Below, piece after piece: positions 43,665 to 53,227 of a DNA stretch of 64,000 bases. Position numbers and translations under genes: made by a program. This DNA is from an uncultured Eubacterium sp. GTDB lineage: Bacteria; Bacillota; Clostridia; Lachnospirales; Lachnospiraceae. The stretch's first letter is position 1. Each line of letters opens with the position of its first letter. The DNA lies in assembly GCA_949959185.1 (NCBI GenBank), contig CATLIX010000009.1, positions 1 through 64,000 on the forward strand, read 5' to 3'. The notes under the pieces were generated by a model that worked only from the letters and a program-made list of their open reading frames with translations, did not search any database and had not been told where the DNA came from.

Positions 43665-46010
43665 TCAGTTTTTCCGGTACATGGCTTTTCCGCTCATTCC
43701 CTTCGATTTGAACAGTTTCCGGTAAGCAGACAGTTTCTTTCCGGGAACCCGGACAGTAACTTTGCTGTTTGTACCTTTAAATGCTTTTGCACCCACATTT
43801 TTAGTGGTAAGTTTTGTGGATTTTACTGTGATTTTCTTTAATTTTTTATCTCCGTAAAAAGCCGAGGCTCCGATTTTATTTACTTTGGATGGAATCACAA
43901 TACTGCCAAGGGATGTACATTTGTAAAATCCTCTGTCCCCTATGGCGGTAAGTTTTGTCGGGAGTGTGACGGTTTTTAATCCGGAACAGTCCGAAAATGC
44001 CTGTTTCCCTATGATTTCCACATTGCTCCCGATGGTGACTTTTGTGATTTTTTTCTTTCCTTTCAAAGCACTGTCGCCGATTTTTATGACTTTGTATTTC
44101 ATTCCGTCAATGGTAACTGTCTTTGGAATGGACACAGTGCCGGAAGTCACAGAGGTCTTTTTAAATTCTGCAGTTTTCTTTTTTGTGCTGATAATCCTGC
44201 ATGTAATCTTTCCTGTGGTTACCAGCTCCCCGTCTTTTCGCTTTTTCTGTTCGGGAGAATCTTCGCCAGTATCTTCGTCTTCGCCAGGTTCCTGCTCACC
44301 GTTATCGGTTTCTTCCGGTTCCTGTTCCGTAACCGTCACTTCACAGGAAGCAGTCAGCCCCAGCCCACTTACGGTAATCACCGCTTTTCCTTTTCCCGCT
44401 GCACTGACAACGCCTTCCGGTGATACTGCCGCTGCCTGTGGATGGGAAGACGTCCATGTAAAGGGTACTCCGGTAATTCCCGAAGGATTGCAGGCTGCGT
44501 GCAGAGTAAGGCTGGTCCCCTTTTCCAGAGTAAGGCTGGTCCTGTCCAGTGTAATCCTTTCCAGTACCTGTGTCATTTCAATGAGATATGTGGTCTGAAT
44601 ACCTGTCGTATCAGCAAGAATAAAAGACCAGGTTCTGCCGTCGTCCCCGGAAACAGGAGGAGAAAGGATAAGACCTTCCGCACGGTCCGTATGGACCTGA
44701 ATTTCCGCTGCTGCGGGCAGGGAGGCTGATGACATAAGCTGTGAAATGGAAAAATTAGTTTCTCCGTTGCCGGAAGGGGCCTGAGCTTCCATACCTCTTA
44801 CCGTAATTCTGGGATACAGGGGATTTCTCACCACTGTGAATTCCGTCCGGGGCTGTCCTTCTTTCCGTCCCACCAGATATCCTCCGGAGGAATCGCACAG
44901 CAGAAGATACTCACAGTTCAGAATAAAATCACCTTTTTTATCTACTGCCCCTTTCAGGCCTTCGGAATTCTCCACTACCAGCAGCCCTTCCCGAAAATTG
45001 CGGGAGGAATTGTCTTCTGCATTCAGACCGGCGGGAGATTTCATGGTCCATTTCGTTGCAGTTCCATCTCCATTACTTCTGGTAAATGCCCAGTTGCCGA
45101 CAGTATCCCCTTCCCTGTAGCGGGTCATGCCTCCTGCTGCCGCCAGCCTCTCGCTGTAAGCATGGGATGCGCTGTTATATTCTTCTTCCGTAATCCGCTG
45201 GCCCGTACAGTCATAGTATTCCGTTGGGATACTGGCCCCGGAATTCATGCCGGCGGGAGCTACAAGGCGGATTACCGTATCTTTTACTTCTGCATTGTAA
45301 AACACCCCCGGCGTAAGACGGATAATATATTCTCCCTTTTCGTTCACGTAATAGGGCTGATTCCCCACCCATACTTTCCCGAAATGGTTGCTCTCAAAAT
45401 CCTGTGCATTGGTAAACTGGAACGGAATCACCAGATTCAGATTTCGATCCGCAAATCCCCACAGGCCATTTCGCTTTACTGCCAGCAGGCCCTGATAATC
45501 CCAGTTTGTCCTTCTGTTCAGAGCACTGTCTTCCAGGGTTCCGGCTACAGACTCGCCCACAGTCCCGGACGGGCTGGTAACCGGATCCGGCCAGTCTTTG
45601 TCAGGTACTGCATCGCTGCCGCCTCCGCTGCCTGCTGCCAGTACGGTAACATTCCAGCTTTCGGTTTTGCGCCGGGGTACAAAGTCTCCCGTAATATTGC
45701 CCCATATATCCGCTTTGCTGCTGTCCCATTCCAGTTTGGAATAAGTCACTGTTACGGTGACTGTTCCGGCCTGCAGTCCTGTAAATTTACAGAACTGTCT
45801 GCCGTTTTCTCCCAGGGCGAGCACTGCTGTATCGCTGACCTGCCACTGATAGGTGGAACTGCTGCTGCCAGCCCTTAAGGTAATCTGCTCACCAGCCCTT
45901 AAAGTTTTACTTCCTGCTGCGTGCACCGGAATCCCCATACGCAGAAACAGCAGGCCCAAAAGCAGGAAAAGTCCTGCCGATGCTGTCATGTTCCTTTTGA
46001 AAAGTCTCAT
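43665..46010 (-). CDS. Secreted WG-repeat / Big2-like / LRR_5 surface protein
   Basis: 781 aa with a signal peptide (FLLLGLLFLRMGIPVHAAG). Then a Big-like segment (about 35-100), KWG/WG-type repeats (LLAVKRNGLWGFADRNLNLVIPF, KGAVDKKGDFILNCEYLLL), a cadherin-like beta region, a Big2 domain (ITLDRTSLTLEKGTSLTL ... VVSAAGKGKAVITVSG), an acidic Glu/Asp/Pro linker, and LRR_5 repeats (DSALKGKKKITKVTIGSNV, KQAFSDCSGLKTVTLPTKL). It ends in a basic tail without LPxTG, so attachment is not by sortase. Function unknown; it may be adhesive or structural. Confidence 0.85.
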   Translation of the reverse strand: MRLFKRNMTASAGLFLLLGLLFLRMGIPVHAAGSKTLRAGEQITLRAGSSSSTYQWQVSDTAVLALGENGRQFCKFTGLQAGTVTVTVTYSKLEWDSSKADIWGNITGDFVPRRKTESWNVTVLAAGSGGGSDAVPDKDWPDPVTSPSGTVGESVAGTLEDSALNRRTNWDYQGLLAVKRNGLWGFADRNLNLVIPFQFTNAQDFESNHFGKVWVGNQPYYVNEKGEYIIRLTPGVFYNAEVKDTVIRLVAPAGMNSGASIPTEYYDCTGQRITEEEYNSASHAYSERLAAAGGMTRYREGDTVGNWAFTRSNGDGTATKWTMKSPAGLNAEDNSSRNFREGLLVVENSEGLKGAVDKKGDFILNCEYLLLCDSSGGYLVGRKEGQPRTEFTVVRNPLYPRITVRGMEAQAPSGNGETNFSISQLMSSASLPAAAEIQVHTDRAEGLILSPPVSGDDGRTWSFILADTTGIQTTYLIEMTQVLERITLDRTSLTLEKGTSLTLHAACNPSGITGVPFTWTSSHPQAAAVSPEGVVSAAGKGKAVITVSGLGLTASCEVTVTEQEPEETDNGEQEPGEDEDTGEDSPEQKKRKDGELVTTGKITCRIISTKKKTAEFKKTSVTSGTVSIPKTVTIDGMKYKVIKIGDSALKGKKKITKVTIGSNVEIIGKQAFSDCSGLKTVTLPTKLTAIGDRGFYKCTSLGSIVIPSKVNKIGASAFYGDKKLKKITVKSTKLTTKNVGAKAFKGTNSKVTVRVPGKKLSAYRKLFKSKGMSGKAMYRKN

Positions 46011-46030
46011 TCCAATCCCCCTTTACCGGA

Positions 46031-46852
46031 TTATGCAGACTCGTTCAGGATGAATTTTTCAATGATTTCAGCAATAGCTCCATGCTCATTGTCATACTCT
46101 GTCACATAATCCGCCGCACCTTTCAGTTCTTCATGGCCGTTTTTCACCGCAACGCCCACATGAGCTGCCTGAATCATGGGAATATCGTTGCGTTCGTCTC
46201 CCACTGCCACCGTATGTTCAATAGGAACATTCAGGAATTTGCTGATATACTTCAGGCCGCTGCCTTTATCGGTATCTTTGGGGCAGTATTCCAGATATTC
46301 ATTGTAGGAGAAAAAGCAGTTGCTCCGTTCTCTGAGTTCCGGATGGTCTGTCTGAAATTGCTGAAGCCTTTCCGGGTGGTCCACATCAATCAGCATTACC
46401 TTATGGGGTTCCTGCTCCAGACTTACGAAAATATTGTCCACCAGACGGTATCTCATTCTGGCGTTCCGCAGGTAGAAATCAAGTTCTTTGCCATGGTGTT
46501 CTGCCAGAATGGTGTCCTGTTCATACGTCTGTACATAAATATCGGATTTTTTTCCGGCCAGAATGATTTCTTTTGCCACTTCCATGGGCAGGGTGCGCTC
46601 TGCCAGCACCCGGTCCGCCACACAGTCATAAACTACCGCTCCGTTGTAAGCGACCATATAACATCTGGGAAAGGACAGGTTCAGTTCTTTCACTGCCAGC
46701 CGTCCTGTGGCAATGGGACGCCCCGTCATCAGCACAAAATCATGGCCCAGTTCCAGCATTCTGGCAATGGCGGCCCGGTTTTCTTTTGAAATGCTCTTGT
46801 CATGATTTAATAATGTTTCATCCAGATCTGTAAACAAAATTTTGTGTTCCAT
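46031..46852 (-). CDS. HAD-superfamily phosphatase, Cof/YidA type
   Basis: 273 aa, HAD-IIB. Nucleophile motif ILFTDLDETLLNHDKSIS, motif II LMTGRP, motif III lysine in DKGSGLKYISKFL, and motif IV AVGDERNDIPMIQAA. Members dephosphorylate sugar phosphates, FMN or similar; the substrate here is not evident. It lies between the surface-protein gene and ppk1. Confidence 0.92.
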   Translation of the reverse strand: MEHKILFTDLDETLLNHDKSISKENRAAIARMLELGHDFVLMTGRPIATGRLAVKELNLSFPRCYMVAYNGAVVYDCVADRVLAERTLPMEVAKEIILAGKKSDIYVQTYEQDTILAEHHGKELDFYLRNARMRYRLVDNIFVSLEQEPHKVMLIDVDHPERLQQFQTDHPELRERSNCFFSYNEYLEYCPKDTDKGSGLKYISKFLNVPIEHTVAVGDERNDIPMIQAAHVGVAVKNGHEELKGAADYVTEYDNEHGAIAEIIEKFILNESA

Positions 46853-46925
46853 AAGATCTCCTCCACTCTCTTTTTGAATTTATTCTTTCGAACAATGAGC
46901 CGGAAATAAAACGTCGTATTGCTTT

Positions 46926-49064
46926 TTATTCCATTGGTTCTGCCGGAATAAACACTCTTTCCTGATAAACATTTACTGTTTTCGGAAGGGCTTTTTTTGC
47001 CTCCTCACAAAACTGCTGCTGTGAATTTACCAGCTTTTTCCCTCGCTTGTCTATTTTCTCATATCTGCCGTCGGGCTGTAAAATATGGGATTTCATATTG
47101 TCTGCAAGCTGGAGTTCCAGAATATGGCGTATCTGCTCCATCAGTGTTTCATTTTCCACCGGAAACAGAATCTCCACTCTTCGGTCCAGATTCCGGGGCA
47201 TCCAGTCGGCGCTGCCCATATAGATTTCTTCCTGCCCGTCGTTGTGGAACCAGAAAATCCGGCTGTGTTCCAGGAAATTTCCCACAATGGAGCGCACAGT
47301 GATATTTTCGCTGATTCCCGGAATACCCACTTTCAGGCAGCAGATGCCGCGCACTACCAGATCTATTTTCACTCCGGCTGCGGAGGCTTCGTACAGTGCC
47401 CCGATGACGTCCCGGTCGCAGAGGGAATTCATTTTCGCCCGGATAAATGCTTCTCTGCCTGCCTGTGCATGTTTGATTTCACGTTTAATCAGTTTGAGAA
47501 AACGCTTGCGCAGCCAGATGGGGGCTACTGCCAGTTTATTCCAGGAAGGGGGCTCGGAATATCCTGACAGCATGTTAAACACGGCTGTGGCGTCCTCTCC
47601 GATGGCTTCGGAACAGGTGAACATGCCAAGATCCGTATATAATTTGGCAGTAGAATCGTTGTAGTTTCCTGTTCCCAGATGGATATACCTGCGGATTCCG
47701 TCTTCCTCTTTCCGTACCACCAGCGCAATTTTACTGTGGGTTTTCAGGCCCACCAGCCCGTAAATTACGTGGCAGCCTGCTTTTTCCAGTTTCTTTGCCC
47801 ATACAATATTATTTTCCTCATCAAACCGGGCCTTTAATTCCACCAGCACGGATACCTGTTTCCCGTTTTCCGCAGCCTGAGCCAGAGAGGCAATAATTGG
47901 GGAATTTCCGCTGACCCGGTACAGGGTCTGTTTGATGGCCAGCACGTCCGGGTCCAGAGAAGCCTGTTTTATAAAATCCACCACCGGGTCAAAAGTCTGG
48001 TAGGGATGGTGCAGCAGAATATCTCCCTTCCGGATGGCGGCAAAAATATCTTCTCCCGGCACAATCTGAGGCACGCGCTGAGGCTGGTAAGGCTCATAAC
48101 GCAGATCATCCGCTCCTTCGATTCCGTACATCTTCATCAGAAAGGTCAGATCCAGCGGACCGTTTATCTTAAAGATGTCCTCCTGGGCAATATGAAGGTC
48201 TTCTTTCAGTATTCCCAGAAGACGTTTATCTATTTTATCTTCCACTTCCAGACGGATGACTTCTCCCCACTGGCGCTTTTTTAACTGTTTCTGAATTTCC
48301 TGCAGCAAATCCTCCGCCTCGTCCTCGTCAATGGTAAGGTCTGCATTCCGCATAATCCGGTAAGGCCAGGCACATACCACATGGTAATTCAGAAACAGCC
48401 GGTGAATATTGCGCTCGATAATCTGTTCCAGCAGAATGAAAGTTTTACTGCCTTCATCCTGAGAGGGAATCTGCACGATTCTGGAAAGTACCGAGGGCAC
48501 CTGTACGGTGGCAAATTCCAGTTCTTCTTTTTTATCTCCCTTTTTGTTCAGAAGGGCGGCGATATTTAAAGACTTGTTGCGAATCAGCGGAAAAGGCCGG
48601 GAGGCGTCTACGGCCATGGGCGTCAGCACCGGATATACCGTTTCCTCAAAATAGCGGTCCACATATTCTCCCTGAACTTCATCCAGTTCTTCGTAAGCGG
48701 AAATAATCTCAATCCCATGATTGTGAAGCAGCGGAACCAGAGAACGGTTATAGGTGCTGTACTGCATTTCCACCAGGGAACGGGTATCTTTGTTGATGGC
48801 TTCAAGCTGCTCTTTTGCAGTCATTCCTGCAATATCGGTCTTTTTATATCCTGCATGAACCATATCTTTCAGGGAAGCCACCCGGACCATGAAAAATTCA
48901 TCCAGATTCGATGAGGTAATACTTACAAATTTTAACCGTTCCAGCAGGGGAATATTTTTATCTCTGGCTTCGTTCAACACTCTGTAATTAAATTTCAGCC
49001 AGCTCAGTTCCCGGTTTTCGTAATATTCCGGTTTCAGATAATCCTTTTCTTTGTCCATTTCCAT
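46926..49064 (-). CDS. ppk1: Polyphosphate kinase 1
   Basis: Builds inorganic polyphosphate from ATP through a phosphohistidine. 712 aa with the N, H, C1 and C2 domains: YYENRELSWLKFNYRVLNEA at the start, the catalytic histidine in RRYIHLGTGNYNDSTAKLY, and NSLCDRDVIGALYEAS with VRGICCLKVGIPG in the C domains. It is 8 bp downstream of the ppx gene, so synthesis and breakdown of polyphosphate are encoded together. Confidence 0.98.
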   Translation of the reverse strand: MEMDKEKDYLKPEYYENRELSWLKFNYRVLNEARDKNIPLLERLKFVSITSSNLDEFFMVRVASLKDMVHAGYKKTDIAGMTAKEQLEAINKDTRSLVEMQYSTYNRSLVPLLHNHGIEIISAYEELDEVQGEYVDRYFEETVYPVLTPMAVDASRPFPLIRNKSLNIAALLNKKGDKKEELEFATVQVPSVLSRIVQIPSQDEGSKTFILLEQIIERNIHRLFLNYHVVCAWPYRIMRNADLTIDEDEAEDLLQEIQKQLKKRQWGEVIRLEVEDKIDKRLLGILKEDLHIAQEDIFKINGPLDLTFLMKMYGIEGADDLRYEPYQPQRVPQIVPGEDIFAAIRKGDILLHHPYQTFDPVVDFIKQASLDPDVLAIKQTLYRVSGNSPIIASLAQAAENGKQVSVLVELKARFDEENNIVWAKKLEKAGCHVIYGLVGLKTHSKIALVVRKEEDGIRRYIHLGTGNYNDSTAKLYTDLGMFTCSEAIGEDATAVFNMLSGYSEPPSWNKLAVAPIWLRKRFLKLIKREIKHAQAGREAFIRAKMNSLCDRDVIGALYEASAAGVKIDLVVRGICCLKVGIPGISENITVRSIVGNFLEHSRIFWFHNDGQEEIYMGSADWMPRNLDRRVEILFPVENETLMEQIRHILELQLADNMKSHILQPDGRYEKIDKRGKKLVNSQQQFCEEAKKALPKTVNVYQERVFIPAEPME

Positions 49065-49072
49065 ATCCTCCC

Positions 49073-50605
49073 TTAAAACACTTTCTTTTCTCGTATCCTT
49101 GGTTTTACACTGAAAACTTCTTCAAAAGAATTTGCATAAGCGGAAAAGAGGCCCTTTTCCAGCACAATACTCTCCGAGGATTCCACTGTTATCACCAGTT
49201 CCCGGTCCTGTAAAGCAGCTTTGATATTCCGGAACTTCTGTTTATGGCTCCGGTCCATGGCATTGGCAATTTTGAGAATAGCTGTCAGCTTGGACACGGT
49301 CATATAGCCTTTCTGGTCCATTTTATCGCTTACGCTGCTGTAAGGCTGCAGGGGCTGAGAATTGTATTTTACGGTACCTGCCACAATTTCCCGCTCCATA
49401 TGGGTCATGCCGATAATCTCGGTGGCCATGATAATCTGATAAGAACACTCGGCCTGATTTACCAGGCTGATATAGCGGCCGCAATCGTGAAGAATTGCCG
49501 CCACCTGCAGCAGCAGCCGCTCCCTTTTGCCCATGCCGTGCACTTTTTTCATGGCGTCAAAAATGGCAACTGTCATGGCAAGGACTGCCTCCGTGTGGCT
49601 GGAATAGCCCTGATAGCGTTCCGCCAGATTCCGGGCGGCGGCCAGCACATCTTCTTCAAAATCGTGCTCAAAATAAATCATGCGCTTTTTCTCCGCATAG
49701 GCGCAGACGATTCCGTCGCTGATATTTACTCCGGGCACCCAGATATATTTTGCATTCAGTTCTTCACTGAGGCGTTTGTACAGCACCACCGAGGGGATAA
49801 TCAGGGGATCGTGTTCGTTGGCCAGATTCAAATCCAGAGAAATTTCCTCGGTGGATTTCCGGTACCATTTATTCAGCATTTTAATAAAGCGTTCGGTTTC
49901 TATGGTGCCGTCCTCTTCCTTTTTGGAAAATCCCTTTGTCATTTCTTCGATGTAATCTCCCATAATAATTACATATTTCATTTCCCGGTCTTTCAGGTAA
50001 ATCCGTTTGAAAATTTCCAGCTCTTTGTCAATCAGCTCCTGAATCTGGGTTTCATAATGGGAAACCAGATTTTCAATTTTGGACAGCTTTTCCCGAATCC
50101 GCATAATGCCCAGTTCAATATGCTGGGTGGTAATGGCTGTCCCCTTGCGGAACAGGGTAATCTGCATACTGCCGCCCCCTACATTGACCACTGCCGCCCC
50201 TTTCTGAATCATTTTTTCAAATTTGGGCAGGATGGCCAGAGATTTATAATCCATCAGCCTGTGTTCGGAATTGCTGAGAACTGTCACTTCGATTCTGGTG
50301 CGGAGACGAATCTGATCCAGTATAAAGGGTGCGTTGCTCACATTCCGGAATACGTTTCCCGCACATGCCTCATAATCGTCTACCTTATATCCATCCATAA
50401 TGGTATGGAACTCCTTTAAAATCTGACAGAGTTCCTCTACCAGTTCATACCCGATAACGCCTTTTCCAAAGGCGTCCCGTCCCAGTTCCACATGGCTGCG
50501 CACATAATCAATGGAACGTATTTTCCGATTTGCGGAAATCTCAAATATTTTCAGACTCACTTCATATGAGCCAATGTAAATTGCTGCAAATGTGGTAATC
50601 TTCAT
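49073..50605 (-). CDS. ppx: Exopolyphosphatase / pppGpp phosphohydrolase (Ppx-GppA) with HD domain
   Basis: An ASKHA-fold phosphatase: AAIYIGSYEVSLKIFEIS forms the first phosphate loop and VVNVGGGSMQITLF the second. The C-terminal half is an HD-like domain (VAAILHDCGRYISLVNQAEC, AIDYF-type helices). It removes terminal phosphates from polyphosphate or pppGpp. Start at 50605 with AAAGGA upstream; a 24-codon longer frame lacks a site. The usual Asp of the first loop appears replaced by Tyr (AIYIGS for AIDIGS), so activity may be altered. Confidence 0.92.
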   Translation of the reverse strand: MKITTFAAIYIGSYEVSLKIFEISANRKIRSIDYVRSHVELGRDAFGKGVIGYELVEELCQILKEFHTIMDGYKVDDYEACAGNVFRNVSNAPFILDQIRLRTRIEVTVLSNSEHRLMDYKSLAILPKFEKMIQKGAAVVNVGGGSMQITLFRKGTAITTQHIELGIMRIREKLSKIENLVSHYETQIQELIDKELEIFKRIYLKDREMKYVIIMGDYIEEMTKGFSKKEEDGTIETERFIKMLNKWYRKSTEEISLDLNLANEHDPLIIPSVVLYKRLSEELNAKYIWVPGVNISDGIVCAYAEKKRMIYFEHDFEEDVLAAARNLAERYQGYSSHTEAVLAMTVAIFDAMKKVHGMGKRERLLLQVAAILHDCGRYISLVNQAECSYQIIMATEIIGMTHMEREIVAGTVKYNSQPLQPYSSVSDKMDQKGYMTVSKLTAILKIANAMDRSHKQKFRNIKAALQDRELVITVESSESIVLEKGLFSAYANSFEEVFSVKPRIREKKVF

Positions 50606-50648
50606 ATCTGTTCCTTTCTGCCGGGCCTCCGGGGCCGCGGCTTCTGAC

Positions 50649-51941
50649 TTACTGCTTTCCCAGCAGGTAATCAACAAACTGCCGGGCGGTTCTGCCGGAA
50701 AGCCCTCCGTGGCTCAGCTCCCACTTATTTGCTTCTGCCAGCAGTTCTTCCTCGGCCATGGGAATCTGATGTTTCCGGGCCAGACTTCTTACAATTTTCT
50801 GAAATTCTTTTTTATCCGGTTTTCCGAAATAAATGGTAACGCCGAATCTGGAAGCCAGAGACAGCTTTTCCTGTACCGTATCGTTTGTGTGCAGTTCATC
50901 GTCCCGCTCCGCTTTATCACTGAATTTCTCTCTCACCAGATGTCTCCGGTTAGAGGTGGCGTAGATCAGAACGTTGTCCGGTTTTTTCTCCAGACCTCCT
51001 TCGATGACTGCCTTCAGATATTTGTATTCGATTTCAAATTCTTCAAAAGACAGGTCATCCATATATATGATAAATTTATAATTTCGATTCTTAATCCGGG
51101 CAATTACATCGTTTAAATCCTGAAACTGGTGTTTGTATATTTCAATCATCCGGAGGCCCTGGTCGTAATACTGGTTGATAATTGCTTTTATACTGGTGGA
51201 TTTGCCCGTTCCGGCATCTCCGAACAGCAGGCAGTTATTGGCCCTCCTGCCTTTCACAAAAGCCTCCGTATTATCAATGAGCTTCTGTTTCGGAACCTCA
51301 TACCCCACCAGATCGTCCAGATGGACATGGGCAATATTGGCAATGGGTACAATCTTTACCTGACGGTCTTCATGTTCCACACGAAATGCTTTATGTAATC
51401 CCAGTTTGCCCACACCGAATTCCCGGTAAAATTCCGTCACTTCATCCTTAAATTCTTCTACTGTGCCTGTCTGCTTCAGACGGATGCTCAGTGCGCAGAT
51501 CCTGTCCCGGATTCTGTGGTTGAACACCTTTCCGTCCCGGTCGGCTCTTTTATAATTCTGCAGAATGGCAAATTCCGGAATTTCCAGTTCTTTCTGAAGT
51601 TCCTGCAAATCAAAGTCGAACAGTTCCTTGAAGACTGCAAAATCATGGAGGGCCAGTTCGTTAATGCTGCCGGTAATCCTGCCTTTGATTTCACAGGAAG
51701 TACTGTAGGCATTTTCATGATTTACCAGTAGGAAAGTCAGGTAATTCTGCCAGAGATTTCCCTCGAATCCATGGCTGGCGGAAAGCTCAGTGAGACGATG
51801 CATACATTCATAACACAAAGCCCGTAATTCTTCTCCGGAACAGGTATCCTCCCGGTAATGCTCCATAATCCAGGTAAAATCCTCCAGAATCTTACCCTGT
51901 TCAAATCCCCGGTACAAAATCAGTTTTTCCGTATGTTTCAT
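50649..51941 (-). CDS. AAA ATPase, DUF815 family
   Basis: 430 aa. The C-terminal half is an AAA module: Walker A LLFGDAGTGKSTSI (about 235-248), Walker B-like FIIYMDDLSFEEFE and sensor IYATSNRRHLV. The N-terminal half is helical with no known fold. This conserved family is uncharacterised; it is commonly called predicted ATPase, AAA+ superfamily. Situated between pheA and ppx in a four-gene run. Confidence 0.92.
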   Translation of the reverse strand: MKHTEKLILYRGFEQGKILEDFTWIMEHYREDTCSGEELRALCYECMHRLTELSASHGFEGNLWQNYLTFLLVNHENAYSTSCEIKGRITGSINELALHDFAVFKELFDFDLQELQKELEIPEFAILQNYKRADRDGKVFNHRIRDRICALSIRLKQTGTVEEFKDEVTEFYREFGVGKLGLHKAFRVEHEDRQVKIVPIANIAHVHLDDLVGYEVPKQKLIDNTEAFVKGRRANNCLLFGDAGTGKSTSIKAIINQYYDQGLRMIEIYKHQFQDLNDVIARIKNRNYKFIIYMDDLSFEEFEIEYKYLKAVIEGGLEKKPDNVLIYATSNRRHLVREKFSDKAERDDELHTNDTVQEKLSLASRFGVTIYFGKPDKKEFQKIVRSLARKHQIPMAEEELLAEANKWELSHGGLSGRTARQFVDYLLGKQ

Positions 51942-51960
51942 TTCTCATCCCTCTGTCTCT

Positions 51961-53091
51961 TTAATAATTCCCAAGTACTTTAATGGAAAGGGCTCCTTCC
52001 TGCAGTCCTTTCAGCGCATTCTGTACGGCGCCGTCCCTGAGATTTCCTTCCATATCCACAAAAAAGCGGTACTCGAAGCTCTTATCCTTAATGGGCCTGG
52101 ATTCAATTTTTACCATGTTCAGGTTGTTGAAGATCATATGGGAAAGCATGTGGTAAAGGGAGCCGCTTTCATGAGATATTTCAAAACAGATACTGATTTT
52201 ATCCGCTCCTTTCCGACAGATTTTTCTGCCGGAAACAATGATAAATCTGGTGCTGTTTTCCTCACTGTAATTGATATGGTCTTTCAGAATTTCCAGTCCG
52301 TAAATATCCGCTGTCACCGCACTTGCTATGGCCGCCTGGTCTTTTCGGCCGTCTTCCAGAATCTTTTTGGCCGCCATTGCCGTATTCTTTGCTTTTATCC
52401 GTTTCCAGTCCTTATGCTCGTCCAGAAAGTCCACGCTCTGCATAAGGGCCTGGGGATGGGAATACACACAGGTAATATCAGAAAGGCTGCTGCCGGGAAG
52501 CCCCAGCAGCGCGTGTTCTACTTTGATGGTCTGTTCCGCTACAATGAAGTTGCCGTATTCCACCAGTAAATCAAAATTCTCTCCTACAATTCCGGCAGAG
52601 GAATTTTCAATGGGCAGGACTGCATAATCTGCTTCTCCACTGCTTATGGCTTCCATGGCGTCACGCCAGGTATCCACATGGTAACCGTCCGTCTCCTCTC
52701 CGAAATAAGCCTTCATGGCAATCTGGCTGTAGGCCCCCTCGGTTCCCTGATATACCACCTTATGGCTGGTAAAGGGCAGTCTGTCCACCGGAACAAAACC
52801 GGTCTCCTGGCCCTGTCCGTGCTGTATCAGCATCTGGTACTGGCGCTTCCGGCTGAGAGCCATAATCTGCTCAAACAGTTCTCCCACATCGTAGCAGTTT
52901 TCTTCTGTCTGAACCAGTTCTTTTACTCTGGCCAGCTTCTCCCTTTCCCGTGTTTTGTCCAGCACCGGTTTTCCGGTGGATATTTTGTATTCTGCCACCT
53001 CTGTGGTCAGTTTCATCCGTTCTTCATACAGAGCCACAATCCGGCGGTCAATTTCATCTATTTCTTTCCGAATTTCACTTAAATCTTTCAT
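51961..53091 (-). CDS. pheA: Bifunctional chorismate mutase / prephenate dehydratase
   Basis: Converts chorismate through prephenate to phenylpyruvate for phenylalanine synthesis. An AroQ mutase (about 1-90, LSEIRKEIDEIDRRIVALYEER, SRKRQ), a dehydratase (about 110-290, YQGTEGAYSQIA, AVLPIENSSAG and the TRF motif NSTRFIIV) and a C-terminal ACT domain (HESGSLYHMLSHM, KIESRPI) that should give feedback inhibition by phenylalanine. 376 aa. AAGGATG favours the ATG at 53091 over one three codons upstream that lies inside that site. Confidence 0.97.
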   Translation of the reverse strand: MKDLSEIRKEIDEIDRRIVALYEERMKLTTEVAEYKISTGKPVLDKTREREKLARVKELVQTEENCYDVGELFEQIMALSRKRQYQMLIQHGQGQETGFVPVDRLPFTSHKVVYQGTEGAYSQIAMKAYFGEETDGYHVDTWRDAMEAISSGEADYAVLPIENSSAGIVGENFDLLVEYGNFIVAEQTIKVEHALLGLPGSSLSDITCVYSHPQALMQSVDFLDEHKDWKRIKAKNTAMAAKKILEDGRKDQAAIASAVTADIYGLEILKDHINYSEENSTRFIIVSGRKICRKGADKISICFEISHESGSLYHMLSHMIFNNLNMVKIESRPIKDKSFEYRFFVDMEGNLRDGAVQNALKGLQEGALSIKVLGNY

Positions 53092-53172
53092 ATGCCACAT
53101 CCTTATTAAAGTATATATTTATCATATAACAACTGGGCCTCAAAGGCAAGTTTGTATCTGTATTTTCATGGA

Positions 53173-53220
53173 AAAAGAGGCTGCCGCAAAATAGTTTTAT
53201 ATTTTGCGGCAGCCTCTTTT
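53173..53220 (-). terminator. Strong terminator between the TPR gene and pheA
   Basis: A perfect 20-bp stem (53173-53192 with 53201-53220) with an 8-base loop and T-rich arm on each strand. It ends the SpoIID-to-TPR transcript 8 bp after its last stop; pheA starts a new unit. Confidence 0.88.
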
Positions 53221-53227
53221 ATACGTT

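Noticed and set aside
49244-50419. 391-aa plus-strand frame inside ppx
   Set aside because: Antisense shadow: rich in His, Phe and Gly as expected from reverse-complemented coding DNA, with no ribosome site or motif.
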